Shown here: positions 8,417-17,234 of the stretch, one piece after another
How the letters are laid out: each line of letters starts with the position of its first letter
Numbering within the stretch: the stretch's first letter is position 1
NCBI GenBank assembly: GCA_963838155.1
Contig: CAWIQE010000019.1
Span: 186,001-250,000 of the forward strand
From: Pararhizobium_B sp963838155
Lineage (GTDB): Bacteria > Pseudomonadota > Alphaproteobacteria > Rhizobiales > Rhizobiaceae
DNA length: 64,000 nt
Direction: 5' to 3'
Made by a program: the position numbers and the translations under genes
The notes under the pieces: generated by a model
Databases searched by the model: none
Told to the model about the DNA's origin: nothing
The model's input: the letters and a program-made list of their open reading frames with translations, nothing else

Positions 8417-8518
8417 AGCGCTTCCAGTAAAAGTGGAAACCGGGTTTCCGTCTGGAAGCGCGCAAAAACAATGAGGTAGAGCCTGTTTGCGATTCCGTGA
8501 AACGCGGACAGGCTCTAG
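8415..8518. repeat. Composite palindromic repeat, family 1, copy A
   Basis: Two palindromic modules side by side. Module 1 begins TAGAGCGCTTCC and ends GGAAGCGC; module 2 begins AGAGCCTGTTTGCG and ends GACAGGCTCTAG. The same composite occurs inverted at 24641-24745, and partial versions at 31323-31429, 41758-41908 and 61769-61808. Both ends read [T/C]TAG. The left end forms the stop codon of the HisKA_2 kinase gene. Confidence 0.85.
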
Positions 8519-8590
8519 GCGGGCCGGTCGTTCCCGCGGCGCCTGCTGCGACTATCGGACGCGAGTCCGGCCTTTCGGGGGCCGGAGCCG

Positions 8591-9160
8591 CTATCTCTTC
8601 AGCCCGTCCAGGAAAATATCGAGCAGACGCAGGACCTGTCCGCGCCAGCCGGGGCCGGGATCGCGGGCGTAGCAGAGGGCGTACATGGTCTGGAGCAGGT
8701 CGTCCGCCGTCACGCCTTCCCGCAGCTGCCCGGCCTTCGCCCCCTCCACGAGCAGGCGGTTGACGGCCGTCGCGATGCGGCCGGAGAGCTCGCTGTAGTT
8801 GCGCTTGGATTCCTCGGTCATCACGATGGAGAGCGCGCCGAGCATGCCGCGCTTGGTCTCCACGAGCGCGACGTTGGCGTGGAGCCAGCTGCGCAGGGCG
8901 GCGACCGGGTCGCCGGTGCCGGCCAGTCCCTCGGCCCTGTCGACGAGCTGCTCCAGTTCCCGGTTGAAGACGGCGTGGAAGAGGTCCTCGCGGGTCGGGA
9001 AATGACGGTACAGCGTGCCGATGCCGAGGCCCGCCTTGCGCGCAACGGACTCGAGGCTGGCCTCCGGACCGCCCTTGCCGAGCACGTCCTTCGCCGCCTC
9101 GATCAGCCGATCGCGATTTCTGACCGCATCCGAACGCGGCCTGCGTTTGCGCGTGTCCAC
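8591..9160 (-). CDS. TetR family transcriptional repressor
   Basis: 189 residues from a GTG at 9160. The N-terminal helix-turn-helix is clear: AVRNRDRLIEAAKDVLGKGG, then LESVARKAGLGIGTLYRHFP. The C-terminal ligand-binding domain has the four-helix pattern of the family. Longer frames upstream would run into the divergent promoter, so the GTG is preferred. It is divergent from the molybdenum oxidoreductase genes, and a palindrome lies exactly in the spacer of their promoter, so it most likely represses them and responds to an aldehyde or aromatic compound. Confidence 0.85.
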   Translation of the reverse strand: MDTRKRRPRSDAVRNRDRLIEAAKDVLGKGGPEASLESVARKAGLGIGTLYRHFPTREDLFHAVFNRELEQLVDRAEGLAGTGDPVAALRSWLHANVALVETKRGMLGALSIVMTEESKRNYSELSGRIATAVNRLLVEGAKAGQLREGVTADDLLQTMYALCYARDPGPGWRGQVLRLLDIFLDGLKR

Positions 9161-9178
9161 CGTCGACGCGTACCCCTC

Positions 9179-9206
9179 TTGAAAACGGAGGCGCCCTCCG
9201 TATAAT
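9179..9206 (+). promoter_or_regulatory. Sigma70-type promoter with TetR operator in its spacer
   Basis: TTGAAA at 9179-9184 and TATAAT at 9201-9206 with a 16-base spacer. The spacer is almost exactly filled by a palindrome, ACGGAGG-CGC-CCTCCGT (9185-9201). This is the classical geometry for steric repression by a TetR dimer. It faces the oxidoreductase genes; the repressor gene begins 19 bases away on the other strand. Confidence 0.7.
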
Positions 9207-9291
9207 ATCGTTCCATCGGCAACGCCGAAGCGTTTCGCCTGGCTTTCGCGCAGGCCCGACACTCTCCACATCGCATATTGAAGGAGGACGC

Positions 9292-9789
9292 ATGTCAATC
9301 TCCATCGCCTTGACGATCAACGGTGCCGCCCGGGAGGTCGTCCTCGACGACGCGCGGGTGACGCTGCTCGATCTCCTGCGGGAGCGCCTGGCGCTGACCG
9401 GAACCAAGAAGGGTTGCGACCGCGGGCAATGCGGGGCCTGCACGGTGCTCGTGAACGGACGGCGGATCAATTCCTGCCTGACGCTCGCGGCGACGCTGGA
9501 CGGCGCCGAGATCACCACCATCGAGGGGCTGGCCGAGGGCGGCGAGCTGCATCCCGTCCAGTCCGCATTCATCGAGAACGACGGCTTCCAGTGCGGCTAC
9601 TGCACGCCCGGGCAGATCATGAGCGCGGTCGGCCTCATCGCGGAAGGCGAGGCCGGAGAGGACCTGGAGCGCATCCGCGAGGGCATGAGCGGCAACATCT
9701 GCCGATGCGCGGCCTACCACGGCATCGCGCGGGCGGTCTGCGAGGCGACCCGCAGGATGGCCGGAAACGCCAAGAGGGATGCAGCATGA
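9292..9789 (+). CDS. paoA: Aldehyde oxidoreductase, 2Fe-2S subunit
   Basis: 165 residues. The N-terminal ferredoxin-like fold carries CDRGQCGACTVLVNG for the plant-type 2Fe-2S cluster; the C-terminal helical domain carries GFQCGYCTPGQIM and GNICRCAAYHGI for the second 2Fe-2S cluster. This is the small subunit of xanthine-oxidase-family Mo enzymes. Unlike E. coli PaoA it has no Tat signal, so a cytoplasmic enzyme is predicted. AAGGAGG precedes the ATG. Its stop overlaps the next start (ATGA). Confidence 0.85.
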   Translation: MSISIALTINGAAREVVLDDARVTLLDLLRERLALTGTKKGCDRGQCGACTVLVNGRRINSCLTLAATLDGAEITTIEGLAEGGELHPVQSAFIENDGFQCGYCTPGQIMSAVGLIAEGEAGEDLERIREGMSGNICRCAAYHGIARAVCEATRRMAGNAKRDAA

Positions 9790-10841
9790 AGAGCTTCGAA
9801 TTCGTCCAGGCCGCCTCCGTCGAAGACGCCCTCGCGGCATGGCAGCCCGGAGCGGCCTTCCTCGCCGGCGGCACGAACCTCGTCGACCTGATGAAGACCG
9901 GGGCGGAGGAACCGGGCAAGGTGATCGACATCACCCGCGTTCCCGATCTTGCGAGCATCGAATTCTCGGCCGACGGAGACACGCGGATCGGTGCGCTCGT
10001 CTCCAACGCCGCGCTCGCCCGCGACCCCGATTTCGCGCGGCGCTTCCCGATGGTCGCCGAGGCGCTCCTGTCCGGTGCGTCCGGACAGCTCCGCAACGCC
10101 GCGACGGTCGGCGGCAACATCATGCAGCGGACCCGTTGCGCCTATTTCCAGCATCCGGGAACGGCCTGCAACCGGCGGGCGCCCGGCACGGGCTGCGATG
10201 CGCAAAAGGGCGACAACGCCAACCACGCGGTGCTCGGGTGGAGCGAAGCGTGCATCGCGACGAACCCCTCGGATTTCTGCGTTCCCCTCGCCGCGCTCGA
10301 CGCGGTGGTCGAGGTCGAGGGCCCGCAGGGCCGGCGCGAGATCGCCTTCCGGGATTTCCACCGGCTGCCGGGCGATGCGCCGGAGCGCGGGACCGCGCTG
10401 CAGCAGGGCGAGCTGATCCTTGCGGTGCGGCTTCCCGCCGAGGCGGCCGAATTCGCCGCCAACGCCCGTTATCTCAAGGTCCGGGAGCGGACGTCGTTCG
10501 CGTTCGCCGCCGTTTCGGCGGCCGCCGCGCTGCGGCTGGACGGCGGACGCATCGTGGAGGGGCGGCTCGCCCTCGGCGGGCTCGCGGCCAAGCCCTGGCG
10601 CGTCGGCGAGGCGGAAGCGCTGCTCGCCGGACAGGCGCCGGACGCCGCGCTTTTCGACCGTGCCGCCGCGGCGGCCCTTTCCGGGGCGCGGCCCTCCGGA
10701 GACAATGCCTGGAAGATCGAACTCGCCCGGCGCACGGCCGCCCGCGCGCTCGCCATGGCGGCGGCCGGGACCCCGGCGCGCATGCCGGCGCTTCCCGCCT
10801 CCCCCTTCGCCGACCAAGCCGGAGAACCCGCCCATGTCTGA
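9786..10841 (+). CDS. paoB: Aldehyde oxidoreductase, FAD subunit with 4Fe-4S insertion
   Basis: 351 residues. The FAD-binding motif of the molybdopterin dehydrogenase family is visible as FLAGGTNLVDLMK near residue 30, with ATVGGNIMQRTRC near residue 115. An insertion follows containing four cysteines (RTRCAYF, TACNRR, GTGCDAQ, EACIATNPSDFC), the feature that sets PaoB/YagS-type subunits, with an extra 4Fe-4S cluster, apart from ordinary XdhB. It passes electrons from the Fe-S subunit to FAD. It overlaps its neighbours by 4 and 8 bases. Confidence 0.85.
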   Translation: MKSFEFVQAASVEDALAAWQPGAAFLAGGTNLVDLMKTGAEEPGKVIDITRVPDLASIEFSADGDTRIGALVSNAALARDPDFARRFPMVAEALLSGASGQLRNAATVGGNIMQRTRCAYFQHPGTACNRRAPGTGCDAQKGDNANHAVLGWSEACIATNPSDFCVPLAALDAVVEVEGPQGRREIAFRDFHRLPGDAPERGTALQQGELILAVRLPAEAAEFAANARYLKVRERTSFAFAAVSAAAALRLDGGRIVEGRLALGGLAAKPWRVGEAEALLAGQAPDAALFDRAAAAALSGARPSGDNAWKIELARRTAARALAMAAAGTPARMPALPASPFADQAGEPAHV

Positions 10842-13081
10842 TGCCATGACCCGCCCCATCCGCTTCGGCTCGAACTCGGGCCAGCCCGTCACCCGCCGGG
10901 ACGGCGTCGCCAAGGTGACCGGAGCGGCGACCTTCGCCGCCGACAACGCCCCGGAGGGGCTGCTCCACGCCGTGTTCGTGCCGGCGACGATCGCGCGCGG
11001 GCGCGTCACGGGGCTCGACGTCGCGGCGGCGGAGGCCCATCCCGGCGTGACGCAGGTCATGACCCCGGCGAACCGCCCGCCGCTCGAGGGCGATCCCTCG
11101 GCGAAGCCGACGATGTTCTCGTTCCGGGTCGACGTGCTGCAGGACGACACGGTGCGCTATGCGGGCCAGCCGATCGCGCTCGTCGTCGCCGAGACGCTCG
11201 AGGCGGCGACCGAGGGCGCCCGGCTCCTGAACCCCCGCTACGACGCGGAACCCGCCCGCACGCGGATCGACGACGGCGCGCCCTTCGCGTTCGAGCCGGC
11301 CGGCTTCGGCCTGCCCGCCGACGTCGAGCACGGCGACGTCGCGGCCGGTCACGCGGCGGCGGCGCGCTCGATCGACGTCACCTACGAAACCCCGTCGCAG
11401 TACCACAACGCGATGGAGACCCACGCCGTCGTGGCCGCGTGGGAGGGCGACCGCCTCACGCTGGACATGCCGAGCCAGGCGCTCGCCATCTCCTGCGCCG
11501 GCTACGCCTTCTTCTTCGGCATTCCCGCCGAGAACGTGACCCTCCGCAGTCCCTATCTCGGCGGCGGGTTCGGCTCGAAGGCCATTCCGACGGGGCCGCA
11601 GGTGCTGGCGATCCTCGCGGCGCGCACGGCGGGTCGGCCGGTCAAGCTGGTGGTGACGCGCCAGCAGATGTTCGGGCCCGTCGGGCACCGAGGCGCGACG
11701 CGCCAGCGGCTGCGCCTGGGCGTGGACGCGGAGGCGGCGCTGACGGTCATCGACCACGAGAACCTTGCCGCGACGTCCACCTTCGACGACTTCGTCGAGC
11801 CGGCGGCGGGCGCCTCGCAGGGCCTCTACGCGGCCGGGGCGCTGCGGTCGAGCCCACCGGGCCGTGCGCCTCGACATCGGCACGCCCGGGCCGATGCGGG
11901 CGCCGGGCGAGGCTTCCGGGTCGGCCGCGCTCGAATGCGCGATGGACGAGATGGCGGAGGCCGCCGGCATCGATCCGCTCGAATTCCGGCTGCGCAACTA
12001 CGCCGAGACGGAGCCGGGAACCGGCCGCCCCTATTCCTCCAAGGCGCTGCGGGAATGCTACGCGCTGGGTGCGGAACGCTTCGGCTGGGCGGGCCGGCCG
12101 CTCGCGCCGCGGCAGATGCGCGACGAGAACGGCCTGCTGGTCGGCTGGGGCATGGGCACGGCGCTCTTTCACTGCCCGATGTTCGCGGCGGACGCGCGGG
12201 CGACGCTCAGGGCGGACGGCACGGCGCTGGTGGAGACGTCGGCCGCCGACATGGGCCAGGGCGCATGGACCGCGCTCGCCCAGATCGCCGCCGACAGCCT
12301 CGGCGTTCCGCTCGACCGGCTCGAGTTCCATGCGGGACATTCCGCCCTTCCGGACGGCGGCGTCGCCGGCGGCTCCGGCCACACGGCGACGGCCGGCGGC
12401 GCGCTCCACGCGGCCGGCAGCGACGTCATCCGCAAGCTCGGAGAAGCCGCGGCGGCGGATCCGGGGTCGCCGCTTCACGGTGCGGGCAACGCCCGGTTCG
12501 TGGCGCGCGAGGGACGGATCCACATCGAGGGCGACGAGGCCCGCAGCGAAGCCGTCGCCGACATCATGGCCCGCCTCGGCGAGGCCGAGGTGACGGGGAC
12601 CGGCAGCGCCTCGCGGCCGCCGGAAGTCGCCCAACGGCATGCGATGAGCTCGCACGGAGCCGTCTTCGCGGAGGTCAAGGTCGATCCCGATCTCTGCCAG
12701 ATGCGGGTCACGCGGCTCGTCGGGGCCTTCGCGGCGGGACGGATCATCAACCCGCGGCTGGCGGAAAGCCAGCTCATGGGCGGGATGATCTGGGGCATCT
12801 CCTTCGCCCTCCACGAGGAGGCGCGGCACGACGCCCGGACCGGCCGCATCGTCAACGCGGACTTCGCCGGATACCACGTCCCGGTCAATGCGGACGTGCG
12901 GGACATCGATGTCCTGACGGTGCACGAGGACGATCCCTACGTGAACGCGCTCGGCATCAAGGGCGTGGGCGAAATCGGCGTGACCGGCACCGTCGGTGCC
13001 ATCGCCAACGCGATCCGGCATGCGACGGGCCGGCGCGTGCGCCGCTTTCCGATCCGGATCGAGGACATCCTCGCGGCCTGA
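10834..13081 (+). pseudogene. paoC: Aldehyde oxidoreductase Mo-binding subunit, frameshifted
   Basis: Reading starts at ATG 10834 and continues in one frame to about 11850 (last good segment EPAAGASQGLYAAGALRSS), then the homology moves to another frame (HRAVRLDIGTPGPMRAPGEA) and runs to the stop at 13081. Removing one C from the CCC at 11853-11855 restores a continuous product of about 748 residues. Both halves have the expected family features: SPYLGGGFGSKA, the molybdopterin segment SAADMGQGAW, and the catalytic-glutamate motif GVGEIGVTG near the end. As sequenced the enzyme would be truncated after about 355 residues. Recent decay or an indel in the assembly are both possible. Confidence 0.8.
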
Positions 13082-13101
13082 CCGGCCTCTCGACGCGCAT
13101 C

Positions 13102-13132
13102 GTTGCCGGGCCGCAGGGTGCGGCCCGGTAAC
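13102..13132. terminator. Strong hairpin after the oxidoreductase genes
   Basis: Arms 13102-13115 and 13119-13132 (core CCGGGCCGCA / TGCGGCCCGG) pair over 14 positions with one wobble and a GGG loop, 20 bases after the paoC stop. There is no T-run, so it is either a non-canonical terminator or an mRNA-stabilising stem. Confidence 0.5.
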
Positions 13133-13175
13133 ATTGAAGTGAAGACGCGACATGAACCGAATCGTCGCACCGGCG

Positions 13176-13228
13176 GTTTCGGTCTTCATGTTCGACCAAA
13201 AGGGTAGTTTCGGTCTTCATGTTCGACC
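13176..13228. repeat. Pair of 22-bp direct repeats before the decarboxylase gene
   Basis: GTTTCGGTCTTCATGTTCGA plus CC occurs at 13176-13197 and again at 13207-13228, 31 bases (about three helical turns) apart, ending 15 bases before the ATG of the next gene. It may be a tandem operator or simply a small duplication; no protein can be assigned. Confidence 0.6.
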
Positions 13229-13242
13229 GATAGGGTGATGGC

Positions 13243-14217
13243 ATGGAACAGGCGAAACGCGTTCTCGTCACCGGCGGTGCAGGCTTCCTCGGGACGTTCC
13301 TGTGCGAACGGCTCCTCAGCGAGGGCCACGAGGTCGCCTGCGTCGACAACTTCTTTACCGGACGCCGGAAGAACGTCGCCCATCTTCTCGACAACCCGTC
13401 ATTCGAGGTCATCCGCCACGACGTGACGTTCCCCCTCTATATCGAAGTGGACGAGATCTACAACATGGCCTGCCCGGCCAGCCCCATCCACTACCAGCAC
13501 GATCCGGTCCAGACGACGAAGACGAGCGTCCACGGCGCCATCAACATGCTGGGACTGGCCAAGCGGGTGCGCGCCAAGATCCTCCAGGCCTCCACGTCGG
13601 AGGTCTACGGCGACCCCGAGGTGCATCCGCAGCGGGAGGATTATTGGGGCCGCGTCAATCCGCTGGGGCCGCGCTCGTGCTACGACGAAGGCAAGCGGTG
13701 CGCGGAAACGCTGTTCTTCGACTACCGGCGCCAGCACCGGCTCATGATCAAGGTCGCCCGCATCTTCAACACCTACGGCCCCGGGATGCGGCCGGACGAC
13801 GGTCGCGTCATCTCCAACTTCATCGTGCAGGCGCTGCGGAACGAACCGATGACGGTCTACGGGACCGGCAAGCAGACGCGGTCGTTCTGCTACGTCGAAG
13901 ACCTCGTCGACGGCCTCGTTCGCCTGATGCGCACGCCCGACGCGGTCACCGGGCCGATCAATCTCGGCAATCCCGTCGAAACGACGATGCTCGAGCTTGC
14001 GGAGCTGACGGCGGAGCTGACCGGGAGCCGGTCGGAGATCCGCTACCTTCCGCTTCCGGCGGACGATCCCAAGCAGCGGCTCCCGGACATCGGGCTGGCC
14101 ACGCGCGAACTCGGCTGGGAGCCGAAAGTGCCGCTGCGCGAGGGCCTGGCGAAGACGATCGCCTTCTTCGAGGGTCTGCTCTCCTCCGGGCCGTCGCGCC
14201 CGATGGCGGCGGAATGA
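13243..14217 (+). CDS. uxs: UDP-glucuronate decarboxylase (UDP-xylose synthase)
   Basis: 324 residues, extended short-chain dehydrogenase fold. NAD-binding motif VTGGAGFLGTFLCERLL at residues 8-24; catalytic region STSEVYGDPEVHPQ and SCYDEGKRCAE (the YxxxK pair); the FFTGRRKNVAHLL and DEIYNMACPASPIHYQ segments are typical of UXS. It converts UDP-glucuronate to UDP-xylose for glycan assembly. Its stop overlaps the galE start (ATGA), and the glycosyltransferase operon converges from the other side, so it probably supplies donors to that locus. Confidence 0.9.
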   Translation: MEQAKRVLVTGGAGFLGTFLCERLLSEGHEVACVDNFFTGRRKNVAHLLDNPSFEVIRHDVTFPLYIEVDEIYNMACPASPIHYQHDPVQTTKTSVHGAINMLGLAKRVRAKILQASTSEVYGDPEVHPQREDYWGRVNPLGPRSCYDEGKRCAETLFFDYRRQHRLMIKVARIFNTYGPGMRPDDGRVISNFIVQALRNEPMTVYGTGKQTRSFCYVEDLVDGLVRLMRTPDAVTGPINLGNPVETTMLELAELTAELTGSRSEIRYLPLPADDPKQRLPDIGLATRELGWEPKVPLREGLAKTIAFFEGLLSSGPSRPMAAE

Positions 14218-15194
14218 AGACCGTCCTCGTCACGGGCGGCGCAGGCTATATCGGTTCCCATTGCTGCAAGGCGTTCGCCGAAGCCGGATGGACCGTCGTC
14301 ACCTACGACAATTTGTCCCGGGGCTGGCGCGATGCCGTCAAGTGGGGCCCCCTGGTGGAGGGCGACATTGCGGACGCGGCGTCCGTCGCAGCCGCACTCG
14401 GCACGTACCGGCCCGACGCGGTCGCCCATTTCGCCGCCTATGCCTATGTGGGCGAATCGGTCGAGCATCCCGCGCTCTACTATCGGAACAACAGCTTCGG
14501 CACGCTGGTGCTCCTGGAGGAGATGCTGAAGGCGGGCGTCGGGAAGCTGATCTTCTCGAGCACCTGCGCCTCCTACGGCATCCCGGTCAGGACGCCGATC
14601 GACGAGACGCATCCGCAGTCTCCGATCAATCCCTACGGCTGGTCGAAGTTCATGATCGAGCGCATGGTGCAAGACCTGTCCGCCGCCCACGGGCTCGACG
14701 CCGTCGTGCTCAGATATTTCAACGCCGCCGGCGCGGACCCGGACCGGGAGATCGGCGAACGCCACGAGCCGGAAACGCACGTGGTCCCGCTTGCCATCGA
14801 CGCCGCCCTCGACCCGGAGCGCGTCTTCACGATCAACGGCACGGATTTCGACACCCGCGACGGGACGGCCCTTCGCGACTACATCCACGTCAGCGACCTG
14901 GCGCGCGCCCACGTGCTGGCGGGCGAAAAGCTCCTCCGGGACCGCGGCGTGGAGGTCTACAATCTCGGGACCGGCGTCGGAACGACCGTCGGGGAGCTGG
15001 TCGAAGCGGTCGCCCGGGCCGCCGGACGGCGGCCGACGGTGGCGAACGGCCCGCGCCGGGCCGGCGATCCGCCGGCGCTGGTCGCAGCCGCCGGCAAGGC
15101 GAAACGGGACCTCGGTTGGGTGCCGGACCATTCCGGCATCGACACCATCGTCGAGACGGCGCTCGCCTGGTTCCGCGACGGCCCCGCCGGGTGA
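14214..15194 (+). CDS. galE: UDP-glucose 4-epimerase
   Basis: 326 residues. Motifs: VTGGAGYIGSHCCKAF for NAD, HFAAYAYVGESVEHP, FSSTCASYGIP with the catalytic serine, NPYGWSKFMIE with the YxxxK pair, and LRYFNAAGADPD. GalE/ExoB interconverts UDP-glucose and UDP-galactose; succinoglycan-type exopolysaccharides need the galactose donor, so this gene may also serve the exo cluster 30 kb away, which has no exoB. It is cotranscribed with the decarboxylase. Confidence 0.92.
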   Translation: MKTVLVTGGAGYIGSHCCKAFAEAGWTVVTYDNLSRGWRDAVKWGPLVEGDIADAASVAAALGTYRPDAVAHFAAYAYVGESVEHPALYYRNNSFGTLVLLEEMLKAGVGKLIFSSTCASYGIPVRTPIDETHPQSPINPYGWSKFMIERMVQDLSAAHGLDAVVLRYFNAAGADPDREIGERHEPETHVVPLAIDAALDPERVFTINGTDFDTRDGTALRDYIHVSDLARAHVLAGEKLLRDRGVEVYNLGTGVGTTVGELVEAVARAAGRRPTVANGPRRAGDPPALVAAAGKAKRDLGWVPDHSGIDTIVETALAWFRDGPAG

Positions 15195-15282
15195 AGCCGG
15201 CCGGCATCCGCCCTGCCCCCGTTACGGAGCGAACGGCACCGCCCGTGAGATGGCGGGCACGGACCTCCCCTTCGAAACCTAG

Positions 15283-16503
15283 CTAGGCCGCCAGGAAGCC
15301 GTCGAGTGCGGTGCCGACCGCCCGCAGCGAGAATTTTTCGGTCGTCCGGTTGCGCGCGGCCCGGCCCAGACGCGCGCGGAGCGCGGGGTCGTCCCGCAGG
15401 CGCACCAAGGCGTGGGCGATCTCCCCGGGCCGCTCGCGGGCGACCATCAGGCCGCCCGACGCCTCGCCGCCGGCCAGGATGTCCGGCAGGCCCTGCGCGT
15501 CGGTGGCGACGACGGGGAGACCGCAGGCCATCGCCTCCAGCGGGGCGACCGGCATGCCTTCGACGCGGGACGCGGTGACGTAGACGTCGGCGGCCGAGAG
15601 CCAGCGCCGGACCAGCGGCCGGTCGGTGGTATAGTCGGAGATCCAGCGCAGATTGCCGATGCCGCTCTCCCGCAGGAGCCGCCCGAAGGCCTCGCCGTCC
15701 TGGCCCGCGCCCATGACGACGAGCTCCGCGGCGGGATCGCCGGCGAGCTCCGACCAGGCCTTCACCAGGACGTCCAGGCCCTTGCGCCAGATGTCGATGC
15801 GGCCGTGGCTGATCGCGACGAAGCGGTCCTGCGGCAGGCCGAGCCGGGCGCGCGCCTCCGTCCGGTCGACGGCCGTCCACTCCTCGGTATCGAGCGGGTT
15901 GGGGATATCGGCGATGTCGAGCGCGATGCGCGGATAGGCCCGCGCCAGGCGGGCCCGTTCGCCGGCGGACGCGACGATCAGCCCGCGGCAGGCGCGCAGC
16001 GACAGCTGCCGGGCGGCCGCCTCGGCCAGGGACAGGGTGCGGTCGCCGCCCTGGAACGTCGCATAGAGCGGAAGATCCATGCGCCGCGCCAGCCATGCGA
16101 GGGCGTCGAAGCGGGCATATTCGTATTCCTGGACGAGCAGCACGCGGCAATCGCTCTCCGCCAGGATCCGCCGGAACGCGGCGAGCGGCGTCGCCGTCCA
16201 GCGCCGGAAGCTGTAGGCGGCGGGTGAACGTCCTTCCCGGGGCGGGCGGGCCGGCGCCACCCAGATGGGTGTTCCCGTGCCGGCATGCTCGAAGCGCTCG
16301 ATGCCGTTCACCCGGGCGGACGCGCACACGATGACCGGGCTGCGGCCGACGGCCTGCAGGGCGGCCGCGTAGCCGAATAGCCAGCCGCCGGTCATCCGCT
16401 GCGCGAAATCGTCGAGGGTGAGCCCGATCGGATCGAGGAACTGCTCGATCACGTCTCCCCAGGGGAAGACGGCGACGGTGCCCAAGCGGTCCCTTCCGGT
16501 CAT
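15283..16503 (-). CDS. Glycosyltransferase family 4
   Basis: 406 residues from the ATG at 16503. The C-terminal half is a GT4/GT-B nucleotide-sugar-binding domain: FVAISHGRIDIWRKGLDVLV, then SAADVYVTASRVEGMPVAPL with the EGxPxxxLEA loop, and EAMACGLPVVATDAQGLPDI. The N-terminal half carries the acceptor domain with ATFQGGDRTLSLAE. It is the last gene of a minus-strand operon and its ATG overlaps the methyltransferase stop by 4 bases. Sugar specificity cannot be read. Confidence 0.85.
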   Translation of the reverse strand: MTGRDRLGTVAVFPWGDVIEQFLDPIGLTLDDFAQRMTGGWLFGYAAALQAVGRSPVIVCASARVNGIERFEHAGTGTPIWVAPARPPREGRSPAAYSFRRWTATPLAAFRRILAESDCRVLLVQEYEYARFDALAWLARRMDLPLYATFQGGDRTLSLAEAAARQLSLRACRGLIVASAGERARLARAYPRIALDIADIPNPLDTEEWTAVDRTEARARLGLPQDRFVAISHGRIDIWRKGLDVLVKAWSELAGDPAAELVVMGAGQDGEAFGRLLRESGIGNLRWISDYTTDRPLVRRWLSAADVYVTASRVEGMPVAPLEAMACGLPVVATDAQGLPDILAGGEASGGLMVARERPGEIAHALVRLRDDPALRARLGRAARNRTTEKFSLRAVGTALDGFLAA

Positions 16504-17234
16504 TTGCGCCAGGCGAAGGCGGTCTCGCTGCCGCGGGTCGAAGGCCGGTGGGCCAGGTATCCCGCGACGGTCGCGGGGGCGGCCAGGGCGTAGAGAAGCT
16601 TCCGGCGCCGGCCTCCGATCCGGGAGAAGGAGACGTCGTGGAAGAAGGACGTGACCGGGTTGATGAAGGTCGCCCGCCGTTCCGGAGGCCGGTCGAAGAG
16701 CGCCGAAAGCTCCTCGTCGCGATAGCCGCGCCTGACGTGCCCCCACTCCCGCATCAGCTCGCTCTCGTGCGGGCAGTAGGGCTTCATGATGCTGAAATAG
16801 GGATAGTGCCAGCCGATATGCGGGGTGGAGACGAGGACGGAGCCGCCGGGGCGGACCACCCGCAACGCCTCCCGGGCGGCGAGACGGTCCTCCTCGATGT
16901 GCTCCAGCACGTCGAACAGCGTGACGATGTCGAAACTGTCGTCGCCGAAGGGCAGCGAGCGGGCGTCGCCGCATACGAAGGCGGGGCCGGCGCTCGGCGG
17001 CTGGTGGCGCGCCAGATCGGGGTCGATGTCGATCGTGACGATCCGGGCCCCGGGATAGAGGATGCCGGCCAGCCCGCTCCGGCCGCCGCCGACTTCCAGT
17101 ATCCGCCCCGGGATCTCCGCCGGGGCGACGCGATGGATCGCGCGCATCTTCTCGCGGTAGAACAGGCCGTCCGTGAGGCCGTTCGGGAAGGGGTTGCCGG
17201 CCAGGTACCGGCCGAGGGGGGCCTTGCGGATCAC
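16500..17234 (-). CDS. SAM-dependent methyltransferase (class I)
   Basis: 244 residues from a GTG at 17234 that overlaps the upstream stop (GTGA). The SAM motif is RILEVGGGRSGLAGILYPG, followed by VTIDIDPDLAR, FDIVTLFDVLEHIEEDRLAA and VVRPGGSVLVSTPHIGWHYP, the Methyltransf_11 pattern. Position inside a glycosyltransferase operon suggests it methylates a sugar or a glycan terminus; this is inference. Confidence 0.85.
   Translation of the reverse strand: MIRKAPLGRYLAGNPFPNGLTDGLFYREKMRAIHRVAPAEIPGRILEVGGGRSGLAGILYPGARIVTIDIDPDLARHQPPSAGPAFVCGDARSLPFGDDSFDIVTLFDVLEHIEEDRLAAREALRVVRPGGSVLVSTPHIGWHYPYFSIMKPYCPHESELMREWGHVRRGYRDEELSALFDRPPERRATFINPVTSFFHDVSFSRIGGRRRKLLYALAAPATVAGYLAHRPSTRGSETAFAWRK

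Noticed and set aside
15195..15282. Terminator between galE and the converging glycosyltransferase
   Set aside because: Only a 5-bp stem (GCCCG/CGGGC) without a T-run is visible, too weak to claim.
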